DNA of 64,000 nt, taken from assembly GCA_902786265.1 (NCBI GenBank), contig CADACE010000013.1, positions 99,985 through 163,984 of the forward strand, in the 5' to 3' direction. This DNA is from an uncultured Chloroflexota bacterium (GTDB lineage Bacteria > Chloroflexota > Anaerolineae > Anaerolineales > Anaerolineaceae). Positions 7,297-16,314 of this stretch are shown piece after piece. Each line of letters begins with the position of its first letter. Within the stretch, counting starts at the first letter, position 1. The translations under genes were made by a program, and so were the position numbers. The notes beneath the pieces are model-generated. The model was not told the origin of the DNA and made no database searches. It saw only the letters and a program-made list of their open reading frames with translations.

Positions 7297-8856
7297 ATGA
7301 AGAAAGTCTTATTAGCGGTACTTGCTGTCATTATGATGACAGTCTTTGGTTTCTCCGGCGTGCTTGCTGAAGGAACGATCAAGAATGATCTTGTTATCGG
7401 TGTCGCACAGGAAATCAATGAATTGAATCCTATGATGCAGAATGACCAGATCAACAACAACTGTTTCGCGCTGACGCACGAACGACTTGTTTTCCTGGAT
7501 AATGCTCATGGTTATGAGATTTATCCTGAAATTGCCGAAAGCTGGGAATGGACAGACGAAACCCATCTGGTTTTCCACCTGAACCCGAATGTGAAATTCA
7601 GCAACGGCACTCCGCTGACCGCCGATGATGTGGTCTTCACACTCAACCGCGCCCGCAGCGATGATCCGACCCTTTCCAAGGTCTCCGGTCAGCTGGGTCT
7701 GGTAACGGATGTCAGCAAGATCGATGACTATACCGTCCAGGTCACGACCTCTGCATACAGCAATGAACTGATCTACAACTTCGGTTCCTATCCGCTTGTT
7801 ATCCAGTCCAAGGCTGCTTATGAAGATGCGAATAACGCTGAACCGTGGCTGATCGGTACCGGCCCGTATACCTTCAAGGAATGGAAAGAAGGTCAGTATG
7901 TGACCTACACCAAGAATGAAGATTACTGGAACAAGGAAAACCGCCCCAGCTATGCAAATGAGATCACCTTCAAGTTCCTGCTTGAGGCTTCCCAGCGCGC
8001 TATTGCCTTGCAGAACGGTGAGATCGACGTCTGTGTTGATCCCCCTGTGACCGATCTCCGCTTCCTGGAAGACGATGAGAACGTGACCGTTCACACCCAG
8101 GCCGGCACCAGACTGTTCTACCTCGGTATGAACGTTGCGAAAGATCCGTTCACTAATGAGAAGCTCCGCCAGGCTGTTTCCTGCGCAGTCGACAAGGAAA
8201 CCGTCATCGCGATCGTCCTCGATGATCTCGGCAAGTGGCAGACCTCTGTCCTGAACCGCGGTGCCTGGTCCTTCCTCGATAATGATCAGATCGAAGGCTA
8301 CACCTATGACGTGGACCGCGCGAAAGCCCTCTTCGAAGAAGCCGGTTACAAGCCGGGCGAACTGACTGTTGAGCTCTTCACCCCGACCGATGATCCGTAC
8401 AAGACCATCGCCCCGATCATCCAGGCGAACCTGAAGGAAATCGGCATCAATGTTGACATCAAGTCCATGGACCAGGCAACCCTGAAGTCCGAATGTGCTG
8501 CGGGACACCAGCAGATGTTCCTGTGGCGCTGGAATATCGGTGCCCGCGTGGATGAAACCTATCGTGAACTGTTCTACACCGGTTTCCCGACCAACTATGC
8601 TCAGCTGAGCGATCCGGTCGTCGATGACCTGGCCGATAAGGTCCTCACCGAAATGGATCAGGACAAGCGCCTGCAGTACAGCTATGACTATCAGAACTAC
8701 ATGGCTGAAAAGGTCTATCAGGTCCCGCTTTATGTTCCGGATCTTGTGATTGCCTACAACAAGGGCCTCGTTGTTTCCGATGCATATGATCAGCCGGGCG
8801 TCCTGTTCGCCGGCGGCGGCAACCACTTCTGGGCCCGCGCCTATGTTGAACAATAA
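7297..8856 (+). CDS. Peptide ABC transporter substrate-binding protein (family 5, DppA/OppA)
   Basis: Exported peptide- or oligosaccharide-binding protein of 519 residues. A signal peptide covers residues 1-24 (cleavage near VLAEG) without a lipobox cysteine. Family 5 hallmarks are PEIAESWEWTDETHLVFHLN, FSNGTPLTADDVVFTLNRA and the later LRQAVSCAVDK segment. The ATG at 7297 is chosen for its GGAGG site 8 bases upstream and because the signal peptide begins there; an in-frame ATG lies 33 bases earlier. It heads an operon with two permeases and two ATPases. Confidence 0.93.
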   Translation: MKKVLLAVLAVIMMTVFGFSGVLAEGTIKNDLVIGVAQEINELNPMMQNDQINNNCFALTHERLVFLDNAHGYEIYPEIAESWEWTDETHLVFHLNPNVKFSNGTPLTADDVVFTLNRARSDDPTLSKVSGQLGLVTDVSKIDDYTVQVTTSAYSNELIYNFGSYPLVIQSKAAYEDANNAEPWLIGTGPYTFKEWKEGQYVTYTKNEDYWNKENRPSYANEITFKFLLEASQRAIALQNGEIDVCVDPPVTDLRFLEDDENVTVHTQAGTRLFYLGMNVAKDPFTNEKLRQAVSCAVDKETVIAIVLDDLGKWQTSVLNRGAWSFLDNDQIEGYTYDVDRAKALFEEAGYKPGELTVELFTPTDDPYKTIAPIIQANLKEIGINVDIKSMDQATLKSECAAGHQQMFLWRWNIGARVDETYRELFYTGFPTNYAQLSDPVVDDLADKVLTEMDQDKRLQYSYDYQNYMAEKVYQVPLYVPDLVIAYNKGLVVSDAYDQPGVLFAGGGNHFWARAYVEQ

Positions 8857-8883
8857 TTTATAAATTCTGAATCTTTGATATAT

Positions 8884-8908
8884 CCGGCGGGTCTTCATGA
8901 CCCGCCGG
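8884..8908 (+). terminator. Intercistronic hairpin after the peptide-binding protein
   Basis: A 10-bp GC-rich stem (CCGGCGGGTC with GACCCGCCGG) and a 5-base loop, followed by a weak T-rich stretch. It probably attenuates or protects the transcript so that the binding protein is made in excess over the permeases. Confidence 0.75.
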
Positions 8909-8966
8909 TCGTTAATTTTTACATTATTCGGTCAAACCTTTGGTTTTATAAGGAGCACAATCCGAT

Positions 8967-9902
8967 ATGTTCCGATACATTCTCAAACGGATAATCATCC
9001 TGATCCCGACCCTTCTGGCAACGTCCCTGCTCATCTTCTGGGCGATGGACCTCGCGGGGGGTGATCCTGTAGATCAGATCCTTCCGGAAAACGCCACCTA
9101 TGAGCAGAAGGACGCGCTGAGGGAGGAAATGGGATTGAATGATCCCTTCTTTATCCGATACTTCCGTTATATCGGAGGTATCCTGAAAGGCGACATGGGA
9201 GAATCCTACATCACGCATCGTGATGTGTTTCAAACCTTTATGGGCCGCCTGAATATGACGCTTTTGCTGGGAGGCAGCGCGCTGATCTTTGCCTGTATCA
9301 TCTCCATTCCGCTCGGCATCTATACAGCGCTGCACCAGAACACCTGGAAGGATACAGCCGCGATGATCGTCGCGCTGTTTGGTGTGTCCATGCCGAACTT
9401 CTGGCTGGGCCTGATGCTCATCCTGCTCTTTTCCCTCAAACTGGGATGGCTTCCTTCAGGCGGCACCGGCGGATTTCAGTACCTGATCCTGCCGTCTGTC
9501 ACGGTCGGCCTTGGTCTGGCGGCTTTGCTGACACGCACGACCCGCAGCGCCATGCTGGACGTCCTGCGTCAGGATTATATGACCACGGCGAAAGCCAAAG
9601 GTGCATCCCGCAACCGGGTCATCTATAATCACGGGCTGCGCAATGCCATCATCCCGATCATCACCGCTATCGGTATGCAGTTCAGCTATGTTATGACGGG
9701 TTCCGCGCTGGCCGAAACCGTATTTGGCTGGCCCGGTATCGGCCGTTTGGTTGTCGATTCCATCAACAAGCGCGATACGCCGATGGTTACCGGTTCCATC
9801 ATCCTCTGCTGTGTGCTGATGGCCGTGATCAACCTGGCTGTAGATATCATCTACGCGTTCTGCGATCCGAGGATCAAAGCGCAGTACTCCGGAAAGGGAT
9901 AA
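8967..9902 (+). CDS. dppB: Peptide ABC transporter permease, DppB/OppB type
   Basis: Membrane subunit of 311 residues, the normal family length. It begins with the characteristic MFRYILKRIIILIPTLLATS helix, has the GLNDPFFIRYFRYIGGILKG loop, and carries the EAA-like loop around TAKAKGASRNRVIYNHGLRN. The C terminus, VDIIYAFCDPRIK, matches the VDLLYAYLDPRIR-type ending common in DppB proteins. An AAGGAG site lies upstream. It is followed after 4 bases by dppC. Confidence 0.93.
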   Translation: MFRYILKRIIILIPTLLATSLLIFWAMDLAGGDPVDQILPENATYEQKDALREEMGLNDPFFIRYFRYIGGILKGDMGESYITHRDVFQTFMGRLNMTLLLGGSALIFACIISIPLGIYTALHQNTWKDTAAMIVALFGVSMPNFWLGLMLILLFSLKLGWLPSGGTGGFQYLILPSVTVGLGLAALLTRTTRSAMLDVLRQDYMTTAKAKGASRNRVIYNHGLRNAIIPIITAIGMQFSYVMTGSALAETVFGWPGIGRLVVDSINKRDTPMVTGSIILCCVLMAVINLAVDIIYAFCDPRIKAQYSGKG

Positions 9903-9906
9903 AGAT

Positions 9907-10797
9907 ATGAAACTGTTCAACAAGAAAAAGACAGACGGCACTGAAATGATCGGGCGGTCCCTGGGTCAGGAAACCTGGCGGCGGCTCAAGAAAAATAAAG
10001 GTGCCATGATGGGCATCGCTTTCATTATCCTTCTTCTGATCGGGACGGCGCTTGCCAGCATCTTCTATGATTATGACAAAGACATCATCGGTATGACGCG
10101 GGACCGCTTTATGGCTCCGAACTGGCAGCATCCTTTCGGGACAGATAATATGGGGCGTGATATCTTTGCCCGTGTGATTTACGGAGCGAAGTATTCCCTC
10201 TTTATCAGTTTCGGTTCCACGTTACTGGGGCTCATCGTAGGGCTGGCTCTCGGCGCGGTGGCCGGTTATTACGGCGGCCTTGTCGACAACATCATCATGC
10301 GGCTGACGGATATCTTCTATTCCATTCCCTATATCATGATTGCCGTGGTGGTCGTTTCGATCCTCGGTACCAGCATGTCGAGCCTGCTTTTCGCCATGGC
10401 ATTAGGGACCTTCTGCAACTTTGCGCGTATCGGCAGGGCATCGGTCATGACTGTTCGTGATATGGAATTTGTGGAAGCCGGCCGCGCGATCGGTCTGCCG
10501 ACCTGGAAGATCATCCTGAAGCACATCCTGCCGAACTGCCTTTCCGCGATCATCGTCCAGACCACTTTGAAGGTCGGTTCCAACATTATTTCCGCGTCCT
10601 CACTCTCTTTCCTGGGAGTCGGGATCACTCCGCCGACGCCGGAATGGGGCGCTATGCTTTCCGACGGCCGTTCCTACATCCGCAGTTCCGGCTGGATGTG
10701 TCTTTTCCCGGGTCTCGCGATCATGTTCACCGTTCTTGCCCTGAACCTTCTGGGCGACGGCCTGCGTGATGCCATGGACCCGAAACTGAAGCGCTAA
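9907..10797 (+). CDS. dppC: Peptide ABC transporter permease, DppC/OppC type
   Basis: Second membrane subunit, 296 residues. The N-terminal cytoplasmic stretch (SLGQETWRRLKKNKGAMMG) leads into the first helix. HPFGTDNMGRDIFARVIYGA is the DppC signature, and the EAA loop is VEAGRAIGLPTWKIILKHIL. The ending LGDGLRDAMDPKLKR is typical of the family. Gaps of 4 bases to dppB and 12 to dppD indicate one transcript. Confidence 0.93.
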   Translation: MKLFNKKKTDGTEMIGRSLGQETWRRLKKNKGAMMGIAFIILLLIGTALASIFYDYDKDIIGMTRDRFMAPNWQHPFGTDNMGRDIFARVIYGAKYSLFISFGSTLLGLIVGLALGAVAGYYGGLVDNIIMRLTDIFYSIPYIMIAVVVVSILGTSMSSLLFAMALGTFCNFARIGRASVMTVRDMEFVEAGRAIGLPTWKIILKHILPNCLSAIIVQTTLKVGSNIISASSLSFLGVGITPPTPEWGAMLSDGRSYIRSSGWMCLFPGLAIMFTVLALNLLGDGLRDAMDPKLKR

Positions 10798-10809
10798 GGG
10801 GGATTGCTC

Positions 10810-11808
10810 ATGGAAAATGTATTAGAGGTAAAAGATCTGGTCGTCCGTTATGATACGGATGACGGCATCGTACGTGCCATTAACGGCATCTCCTTCAGCA
10901 TCGGACGGGAGCGGACGCTTGGCCTGGTGGGTGAAACCGGCGCGGGGAAGACAACGACCGCGCTGAGCATCCTGAACCTGGTCCCGGATCCGCCGGGAGT
11001 GATTTCTTCCGGTTCGATCATCCTGGACGGTAAAGAAATTCTGGAAATGGGTGAAAAGGAACTGGAGCACATGCGCGGCAATGATGTCGCCATGATCTTC
11101 CAGGATCCCATGACAGCGCTGAATCCGGTGATCACAGTCGGTGAACAGATCGCCGAATCCGTGATGCTGCATGAAAAGCTTACCAAAGAAAAAGCTATGG
11201 AACGCGCGAAAGAGATGCTGGAACTGGTCGGCATTTCCGGTTCCCGCGCTTACGATTATCCGCACCAGCTTTCCGGCGGGATGAAACAGCGTGTTGTGAT
11301 CGCTATTGCCCTGGCATGCCATCCGTCCCTGCTGATCGCTGATGAACCGACGACCGCGCTGGACGTCACGATCCAGGCGCAGGTGCTGGCGCTCATCAAA
11401 GAACTGATCGACAACAACCACATGTCGATGCTGATGATCACCCATGATCTGGGCGTTGTGGCTGAAGTATGCGATGACGTCGCTGTGATGTATGCCGGCA
11501 GGATCGTTGAGATCGGAACCGCGGATGAGGTGTTCAATCACACTTTGCACCCGTATACGGAAGGGCTGTTTGACTCCCTGCCGAACCTGCGGCAGCGCGG
11601 AGAAGAGCTGATCCCGATCAAAGGGCTCATGCCGGACCCGATGCACCTGCCGGAAGGCTGCAGTTTCAGTCCCAGATGCCCCTACGCTACGGAAGAATGT
11701 CATCGTGCCCTGCCGGAGCTGAAGCTTGTGAACGGAACGCACTATGTCGCCTGCGGCCGATATGCGGACCCGTCATTCCGCATCAGGAGGAACCCAGATG
11801 GAAAATAA
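10810..11808 (+). CDS. dppD: Peptide ABC transporter ATP-binding protein, DppD/OppD type
   Basis: Cytoplasmic ATPase of 332 residues. Visible motifs are Walker [10 protein letters not shown], the Q-loop in [12 protein letters not shown], the signature LSGGMKQR, Walker [13 protein letters not shown] and the switch His in ITHDLGVV. The C-terminal Cys cluster ([14 protein letters not shown], later VAC) is the iron-sulfur-type extension found in DppD/OppD proteins. The ATG at 10810 is preferred over a TTG two codons earlier because an AGGGGGA site precedes it by 7 bases. It overlaps dppF by 11 bases. Confidence 0.93.
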   Translation: MENVLEVKDLVVRYDTDDGIVRAINGISFSIGRERTLGLVGETGAGKTTTALSILNLVPDPPGVISSGSIILDGKEILEMGEKELEHMRGNDVAMIFQDPMTALNPVITVGEQIAESVMLHEKLTKEKAMERAKEMLELVGISGSRAYDYPHQLSGGMKQRVVIAIALACHPSLLIADEPTTALDVTIQAQVLALIKELIDNNHMSMLMITHDLGVVAEVCDDVAVMYAGRIVEIGTADEVFNHTLHPYTEGLFDSLPNLRQRGEELIPIKGLMPDPMHLPEGCSFSPRCPYATEECHRALPELKLVNGTHYVACGRYADPSFRIRRNPDGK

Positions 11809-12760
11809 TGTGATCCTTGAGGTGAAACACCTTACCAAATATTTTGATACACCCAAAGGGAAACTCCACGCTGTAGATGACGTGAGTTTCAGCATTAATC
11901 GCGGGGAAACCCTGGGGATCGTGGGCGAATCCGGCTGCGGGAAATCCACAACCGGCAGGACGATCCTCAAGCTCATCGAACCGACCAGCGGGCAGATCAT
12001 CTTCAATGGGACGGATATCACTAAATACAGTGAACGTCAGATGCGTAAATTACGCACGGATATGCAGATCATCTTCCAGGATCCTTTCTCTTCTCTGGAT
12101 CCCCGGCAGAATATCATGCAGCTCATCAGTGAGCCGATCCGGGAGCACCACATCTGCAAATCGAAGGAAGAAGTTCAAAAGCGGACGCTGGAACTGATGG
12201 ATATCGTCGGGCTTGCCCGCCGTTTTGTCAACTCTTATCCGCATGAACTGGATGGCGGACGCCGCCAGCGTATCGGTATCGCCCGCGCGCTTTCGGTCAA
12301 CCCGAAGCTGATCGTCTGCGATGAACCGGTCTCCGCGCTGGATGTTTCCATTCAGGCCCAGATCCTCAACCTGCTCAAGCAGCTGCAGCGTGACATCGGA
12401 CTGACCTACATTTTCATTACGCATGACCTCAGCGTCGTCCGATATTTCTCCGACGATATCGCTGTGATGTATCTTGGGCAGATGGTCGAAAAAAGCCCTT
12501 CGGACAAGCTGTTTGAAAAACCGATGCATCCGTATACCCGGGCGCTGCTTTCCGCGATCCCGCTCCCGATCGTCGGGAAAGAAAAACCTGTGCGCCAGCT
12601 GATCCGGGGTGAAGTGACGTCGCCGGTCAACCTGCCGGACCGCTGCCGCTTCCTGCCCCGCTGCAGCGAATGCCTTGAGAATTGTCCGAATGCAAAGACC
12701 CCGGAGCTTATCGAGGTCGAGCCGAAGCATTTTGTCGCCTGCCATATATACGATTGTTAG
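11798..12760 (+). CDS. dppF: Peptide ABC transporter ATP-binding protein, DppF/OppF type
   Basis: Partner ATPase of 320 residues. Motifs are Walker [11 protein letters not shown]-loop [12 protein letters not shown], Walker [13 protein letters not shown] and switch His FITHDLSVV. The ABC signature reads LDGGRRQR instead of LSGGQ, so Asp replaces the usual Ser; dppD keeps LSGG. A C-terminal Cys cluster ([14 protein letters not shown], then VAC) is present. The ATG at 11798 has an AGGAGG site and lies inside the end of dppD, implying coupled translation. It is the last gene of the operon; a heptamer array begins just after its stop. Confidence 0.92.
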   Translation: MENNVILEVKHLTKYFDTPKGKLHAVDDVSFSINRGETLGIVGESGCGKSTTGRTILKLIEPTSGQIIFNGTDITKYSERQMRKLRTDMQIIFQDPFSSLDPRQNIMQLISEPIREHHICKSKEEVQKRTLELMDIVGLARRFVNSYPHELDGGRRQRIGIARALSVNPKLIVCDEPVSALDVSIQAQILNLLKQLQRDIGLTYIFITHDLSVVRYFSDDIAVMYLGQMVEKSPSDKLFEKPMHPYTRALLSAIPLPIVGKEKPVRQLIRGEVTSPVNLPDRCRFLPRCSECLENCPNAKTPELIEVEPKHFVACHIYDC

Positions 12761-12761
12761 G

Positions 12762-12874
12762 TACCGGGAACCGGGGCCGAGTGCCAGGAACCAGGTGCCG
12801 GGTGCCAGAAAATGCGGCACCGGACATCTTAACATCCTGCTCCCGGCCCCTGAAACCCGGTCCCTGGCTCCTGA
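12762..12874 (+). repeat. Heptamer-phased inverted array H3
   Basis: Seven 7-bp units fill 12762-12810 directly after the dppF stop (theme NCCRGGN: AACCGGG, GCCAGGA, ACCAGGT). Six units of the opposite orientation fill 12833-12874 (CTCCCGG, AACCCGG, TCCCTGG, CTCCTGA). A 22-base spacer separates the arms. The array ends 9 bases before the next start codon and leaves no obvious ribosome binding site for it. Confidence 0.8.
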
Positions 12875-12883
12875 AAGAATCCT

Positions 12884-13588
12884 ATGCCGGAAACCAAAAA
12901 CGATTTCATGCTTCTTGCCGTCCATACGGATAAGGAATTTACATCCTGGCTCAACCGCCATGCCGAAGAGGGCTGGTGGCTGAAAGAAAACAAGGGCAAC
13001 ACCTTTGTGTTTGTCAAAAGGCCGTATCCCGGGAAACGGTTGTGTTCCTATACGGTCAGATCTGACGTTCTGGGTGTTTCGGCGGAAGATGAATTTTACG
13101 AGCAGCAGGATGAGCTGCGGAAAAGCGGATGGCAGCTGCTGGCAATGGGAATGCCGGAAAATCTTACCGATAAGACCCGCCATGCTTTTCTTGTCGAAGT
13201 GCCGCGGGAGGATCAGCCGCGTCCGGAGATACCCCTGTCGGATCCGGACGGGCAGACAGCTCTGCTGCGGAACGCGCTGAAAAAAGCCGTGTCGACCATC
13301 GCTTTTTGTCTGATCTACGCGGCGCTTCTGATTTATTTCATCGTGTTCCGTCCCGCTCTGCTTTTCAGCGGAGTCCCGGGGATCATTTTCCTGATCGCGA
13401 CGGCTGTTGTTTTCCTGCCCTGCCTGTATTTTGCTGTCAGAGTTGCCTCTCTTTACGCGAAAGCTGTCCGTGATCCGGAGACGGACACCTCCGGCGGGAA
13501 TTTTCTGTGCCTGGACAGGGCTGTGATCCTGAATTCCGTAATGCTGGTCATCCTTGCCGCGTACCTGATCCTCGATTTCCTGATTTGA
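12884..13588 (+). CDS. DUF2812-like membrane protein
   Basis: A 234-residue protein. The N-terminal third resembles DUF2812: an FTSWLNRHAEEGWWLKENKG segment near residue 20, then a YTVRSD strand and DELRKSGWQLLAMGMPEN. Two hydrophobic helices at about residues 140-165 and 168-190 and a third at the C terminus (residues 215-234) predict a membrane anchor with the conserved domain in the cytoplasm. The function of this family is not established; members often sit beside PadR regulators, but none is seen here. The start has only a poor upstream ribosome site because a repeat array fills the leader. Confidence 0.7.
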   Translation: MPETKNDFMLLAVHTDKEFTSWLNRHAEEGWWLKENKGNTFVFVKRPYPGKRLCSYTVRSDVLGVSAEDEFYEQQDELRKSGWQLLAMGMPENLTDKTRHAFLVEVPREDQPRPEIPLSDPDGQTALLRNALKKAVSTIAFCLIYAALLIYFIVFRPALLFSGVPGIIFLIATAVVFLPCLYFAVRVASLYAKAVRDPETDTSGGNFLCLDRAVILNSVMLVILAAYLILDFLI

Positions 13589-13671
13589 TCCCTGATAAGA
13601 AAATAATCAGTGCAGTGCATTATTGCCTAAGCTTATAAAGATTATTTCTGAAAATCTGAAAAACACTTGAC

Positions 13672-13702
13672 TTGACACCATGGTGTAAACATAAAATATT
13701 TA
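13672..13702 (+). promoter_or_regulatory. MerR-type promoter with operator in a 19-bp spacer
   Basis: TTGACA (13672-13677) and TATTTA (13697-13702) are separated by 19 bp, the overlong spacer typical of MerR-activated promoters. The 12-bp perfect palindrome ACACCATGGTGT (13675-13686) overlaps the -35 box and spacer. It probably drives the MerR-like gene and the sortase behind it. Confidence 0.65.
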
Positions 13703-13736
13703 ATAATCGGGATTTTTTTTTATATGGCAAGGGAAA

Positions 13737-14603
13737 ATGCGAAATCGGGATAATGCCGTCGAGGGTTTAAGAGAGGATGCTGCAGTGGCTGATAGTTTTT
13801 ACACCATAAAGCAGGTTTGTGATGTAACCGGACTATCCCGTACCATGCTCATTAAACTGGAATCCATGGACATGATTACGCCGAAAAAAATAAATACCGG
13901 ATCCGGATACCGTTATTATGATTTGTATAATATCATGGACCTGATCCAGTACCGTTTGCTGAGGAATATCGGCCTGACACAAAAAAATATTCTGGCAATT
14001 TTCAATGCTGACGAGAAAAATCTTCAGCAAATATTCGATGAAATAAAAACCCGGATAGCCATTCTTCAGCGTGGCGCGGAAGAAATTTCGCTGAGGCTTT
14101 CTTCGGAAAAGAACCATGAGATATCTGAAATTGAGTTTCCGGATCTCGTTTGCTGCTGCGAAGAAAAAACCGTTGCTTCTCCAGCTGAAACGAGCAGGCT
14201 GGCTTTTGAGATGTATAACAGGGTTTTTTCGATGGGATATCCGATAAATTTTCTCGAAAAACTGTTTTTGATCAGATGCAGGTCCGGGAAACTTCGTATT
14301 GGTGAACCTTATACGATAAAAATGTGTATTCCTTTGGATTTGAATGATCTGACCGGAGTAACGGATGACTGTATAGAAATCATACCCGGCTGCAGGTCAC
14401 TTTCTATCCTTTCCTATGGGCATTATGAACATATCGGGGAGCAAAACGATGCCCTGGACATTCTTTGGAATGAATTTGAACAGCGCGGATATAAAGCTGC
14501 GGATGATAAAGTACGTGTTGTGGAAATCGTTGCTCCCTATGGCGGGATACAAAACAAGCCGGAAAAGTATATCTGCCGGCTGGCCATTCCGATATCGGAT
14601 TAA
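13737..14603 (+). CDS. MerR-family transcriptional regulator with effector-binding (GyrI-like) domain
   Basis: DNA-binding regulator of 288 residues. The MerR winged helix covers residues 22-90 (FYTIKQVCDVTGLSRTMLIK, then GYRYYDLYNIMDLIQY), with a YYTIGEVAK-like opening. A coiled dimerisation helix follows, and the C-terminal half, about residues 150-288, resembles the GyrI-like ligand domain of BmrR-type activators. ATG at 13737 is used, but a GTG near 13784 would start closer to the conserved domain. The next gene, a sortase, begins 48 bases after the stop without a terminator, so the two are probably cotranscribed. Confidence 0.85.
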   Translation: MRNRDNAVEGLREDAAVADSFYTIKQVCDVTGLSRTMLIKLESMDMITPKKINTGSGYRYYDLYNIMDLIQYRLLRNIGLTQKNILAIFNADEKNLQQIFDEIKTRIAILQRGAEEISLRLSSEKNHEISEIEFPDLVCCCEEKTVASPAETSRLAFEMYNRVFSMGYPINFLEKLFLIRCRSGKLRIGEPYTIKMCIPLDLNDLTGVTDDCIEIIPGCRSLSILSYGHYEHIGEQNDALDILWNEFEQRGYKAADDKVRVVEIVAPYGGIQNKPEKYICRLAIPISD

Positions 14604-14651
14604 TTGGAAAAAAAGTGGGAAAAAGGAGAACCCCACAGGAGGAGAGAGTAT

Positions 14652-15911
14652 ATGTCCAATTCTCGTGATTTTTGCATTATATCGCATTACAGGTTTGTAT
14701 TTTTTCTGTTGGCTGCTCTGCTGCTGTTTCCGGTCCCCGTTTCATCCCAGACAACCTCAGATCCGGTCACATTCAAAATGCCGTTGTCAGGTTACGATGA
14801 GGAACGTGTGACCGGTATCAATCAACTTGTTTACTATATCATGGAAACGGATGGGTATCTAAAGAAAGACATTATGGATGAAACGATTGATGTCTGCTGC
14901 AGAAAGATCTGGGATGATGATGACGACGTGGCAGGAAAGCGGCCTGACAGTGTCAAGATCCTTCTTTTGAGGGACGGAATTCTTTACAGATACACCTACT
15001 TAACTGAGGCAAATGAATGGAGTGATTGTTTCAGAGAAGTACCGAAATATGATGAGGAAACAAAAGATGAGTACTCATATTCGATTAGCGAGGATCTTGT
15101 TCCGGAATATTTATCAGAGTATACGATCGTAAATCGTATATTTACACCTACTCCGACGATGACCTTTACGCCGACAATGACATTTACCCCCACATCGACG
15201 TTTACTCCGACATCAACGTATACACCCACATTGACATTCACACCGACGCCAACCGATACCCCGACACAGACTCCTACCCCGACGATGACGTTTACTCCGA
15301 CAGAAACAAATACGCCTACTGTTACTCCTACACCAACAGAAACAAATACGCCTACTGTTACTCCTACACCAACGTCGACAGTCTGGGTGACTCCGTATAT
15401 TACACCGAGTATAACAGAATGGCCGAAGACCGGTTTATCCGGGAAAATTTCTGAAAAACCCGCATCAGTCAGCTATCGCCCTCTGGACATCGAGCTGTTG
15501 ATTCCTTCTCTGAATGTTTTGAGTGATATTGTTTCCTTAGATATGATCGATAATGGGTGGCCCGTGGAATGGCTGGGTGAGAATGTAGGCTTGCTGCAGG
15601 GTACGCAATTCCCGGGAACGGGTATATCGGTAATTGCGGGTCATAACACATTAAATGCGGAAGAATACGGTCCTTTTGCAGCGCTGGCATCTATGGAAAT
15701 TGGAGAACGGTTTTATATTCGAGGTAATAACGGCGTTTTGAATATATTTGAAGTTTGTGCGAGTGAAAAAATCGGTGGAAATGACATCGCGGCATTGTAT
15801 CAGGCCGCTTCCGGTTATGATTCTGTGGTAATATTGCTGACATGTGAAGATGAACTTCTGAGTGGCGGGTACGCAAGCCGCCGCATCATTGTCGGCAAAG
15901 AGATCCGGTAA
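14652..15911 (+). CDS. Secreted sortase with Thr-Pro-rich linker
   Basis: Exported transpeptidase of 419 residues. A signal peptide or anchor helix covers residues 14-35. Residues 40-160 are of unknown fold, followed by a Thr/Pro-rich linker at roughly 165-250 and a C-terminal sortase domain. Catalytic residues are His331 (IAGHNT), Cys398 (LLTCED) and Arg410 (ASRR), all present. The linker is low-complexity and includes an exact 36-bp duplication; such linkers are common in Chloroflexota secreted proteins. The ATG at 14652 has an AGGAGGAGAG site; an in-frame ATG-like start 48 bases earlier lacks one. No LPXTG substrate gene is adjacent, so the substrate is unknown. Confidence 0.85.
   Translation: MSNSRDFCIISHYRFVFFLLAALLLFPVPVSSQTTSDPVTFKMPLSGYDEERVTGINQLVYYIMETDGYLKKDIMDETIDVCCRKIWDDDDDVAGKRPDSVKILLLRDGILYRYTYLTEANEWSDCFREVPKYDEETKDEYSYSISEDLVPEYLSEYTIVNRIFTPTPTMTFTPTMTFTPTSTFTPTSTYTPTLTFTPTPTDTPTQTPTPTMTFTPTETNTPTVTPTPTETNTPTVTPTPTSTVWVTPYITPSITEWPKTGLSGKISEKPASVSYRPLDIELLIPSLNVLSDIVSLDMIDNGWPVEWLGENVGLLQGTQFPGTGISVIAGHNTLNAEEYGPFAALASMEIGERFYIRGNNGVLNIFEVCASEKIGGNDIAALYQAASGYDSVVILLTCEDELLSGGYASRRIIVGKEIR
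15300..15371 (+). repeat. Exact 36-bp tandem duplication in the sortase linker
   Basis: Two identical 36-bp copies (15300-15335 and 15336-15371) encode TETNTPTVTPTP twice. The surrounding 15145-15395 is a looser ACN-CCN repeat. Linker length may vary between strains by slippage. Confidence 0.85.
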
Positions 15912-15942
15912 AGATTTGAACATCTGCAAAAAATGAAAGAAA

Positions 15943-15981
15943 GAACCGGCTCCTGTGCTGAGGGAGCCGGTTCCTTTTTTT
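15943..15981 (+). terminator. Rho-independent terminator after the sortase
   Basis: An 11-bp perfect stem (GAACCGGCTCC with GGAGCCGGTTC) with a 9-base loop is followed by a run of eight T. Confidence 0.93.
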
Positions 15982-16314
15982 TGTATGGATTCCATTTCGG
16001 TTTTCTTTCCCATTTTATATCTCTCCTGTTTTATAATTAATCTGTACCTGACAGGGAAAACCGCGGCAACTATGCCTTGAAAGAAGGAACCTTGACAATT
16101 CAAAAAATGGCCGGCCGGATATCAAACTTCGCATGGATGCGCAATCAGCAATGCCCTGCGCGCCGGAGGACATTTTTCCTGTTGGCCCGGATCCCTTATT
16201 CTTTCGGCTTATTCGTCGAAAAAACTGTCAGGTTTATGCGATCAAGCGATAAATCGGGATGGTTTTATCCCGCAGTTTATGGTATAGAGGTATAGAAAGG
16301 AAAGGTGCGGCAGA
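15982..16314 (+). other. Non-coding gap upstream of the galactosidase operon
   Basis: No convincing gene is seen. A short open frame at 16077-16295 has no ribosome site or recognisable domain. A small inverted repeat (CGGGAT with ATCCCG, near 16255-16272) and TATGGT/TATAGA boxes just before the alpha-galactosidase may be its control region. The sequence AAAGGAAAGG ahead of 16315 is the ribosome binding site. Confidence 0.4.

Noticed and set aside
10804..10809. TTG start for dppD and an early start for dppF at 11744
   Set aside because: ATG starts at 10810 and 11798 have proper ribosome sites and match the usual family N termini.
16077..16295. Short plus-strand open frame before the alpha-galactosidase
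   Set aside because: 72 codons with no ribosome site and no recognisable sequence; more likely leader DNA.
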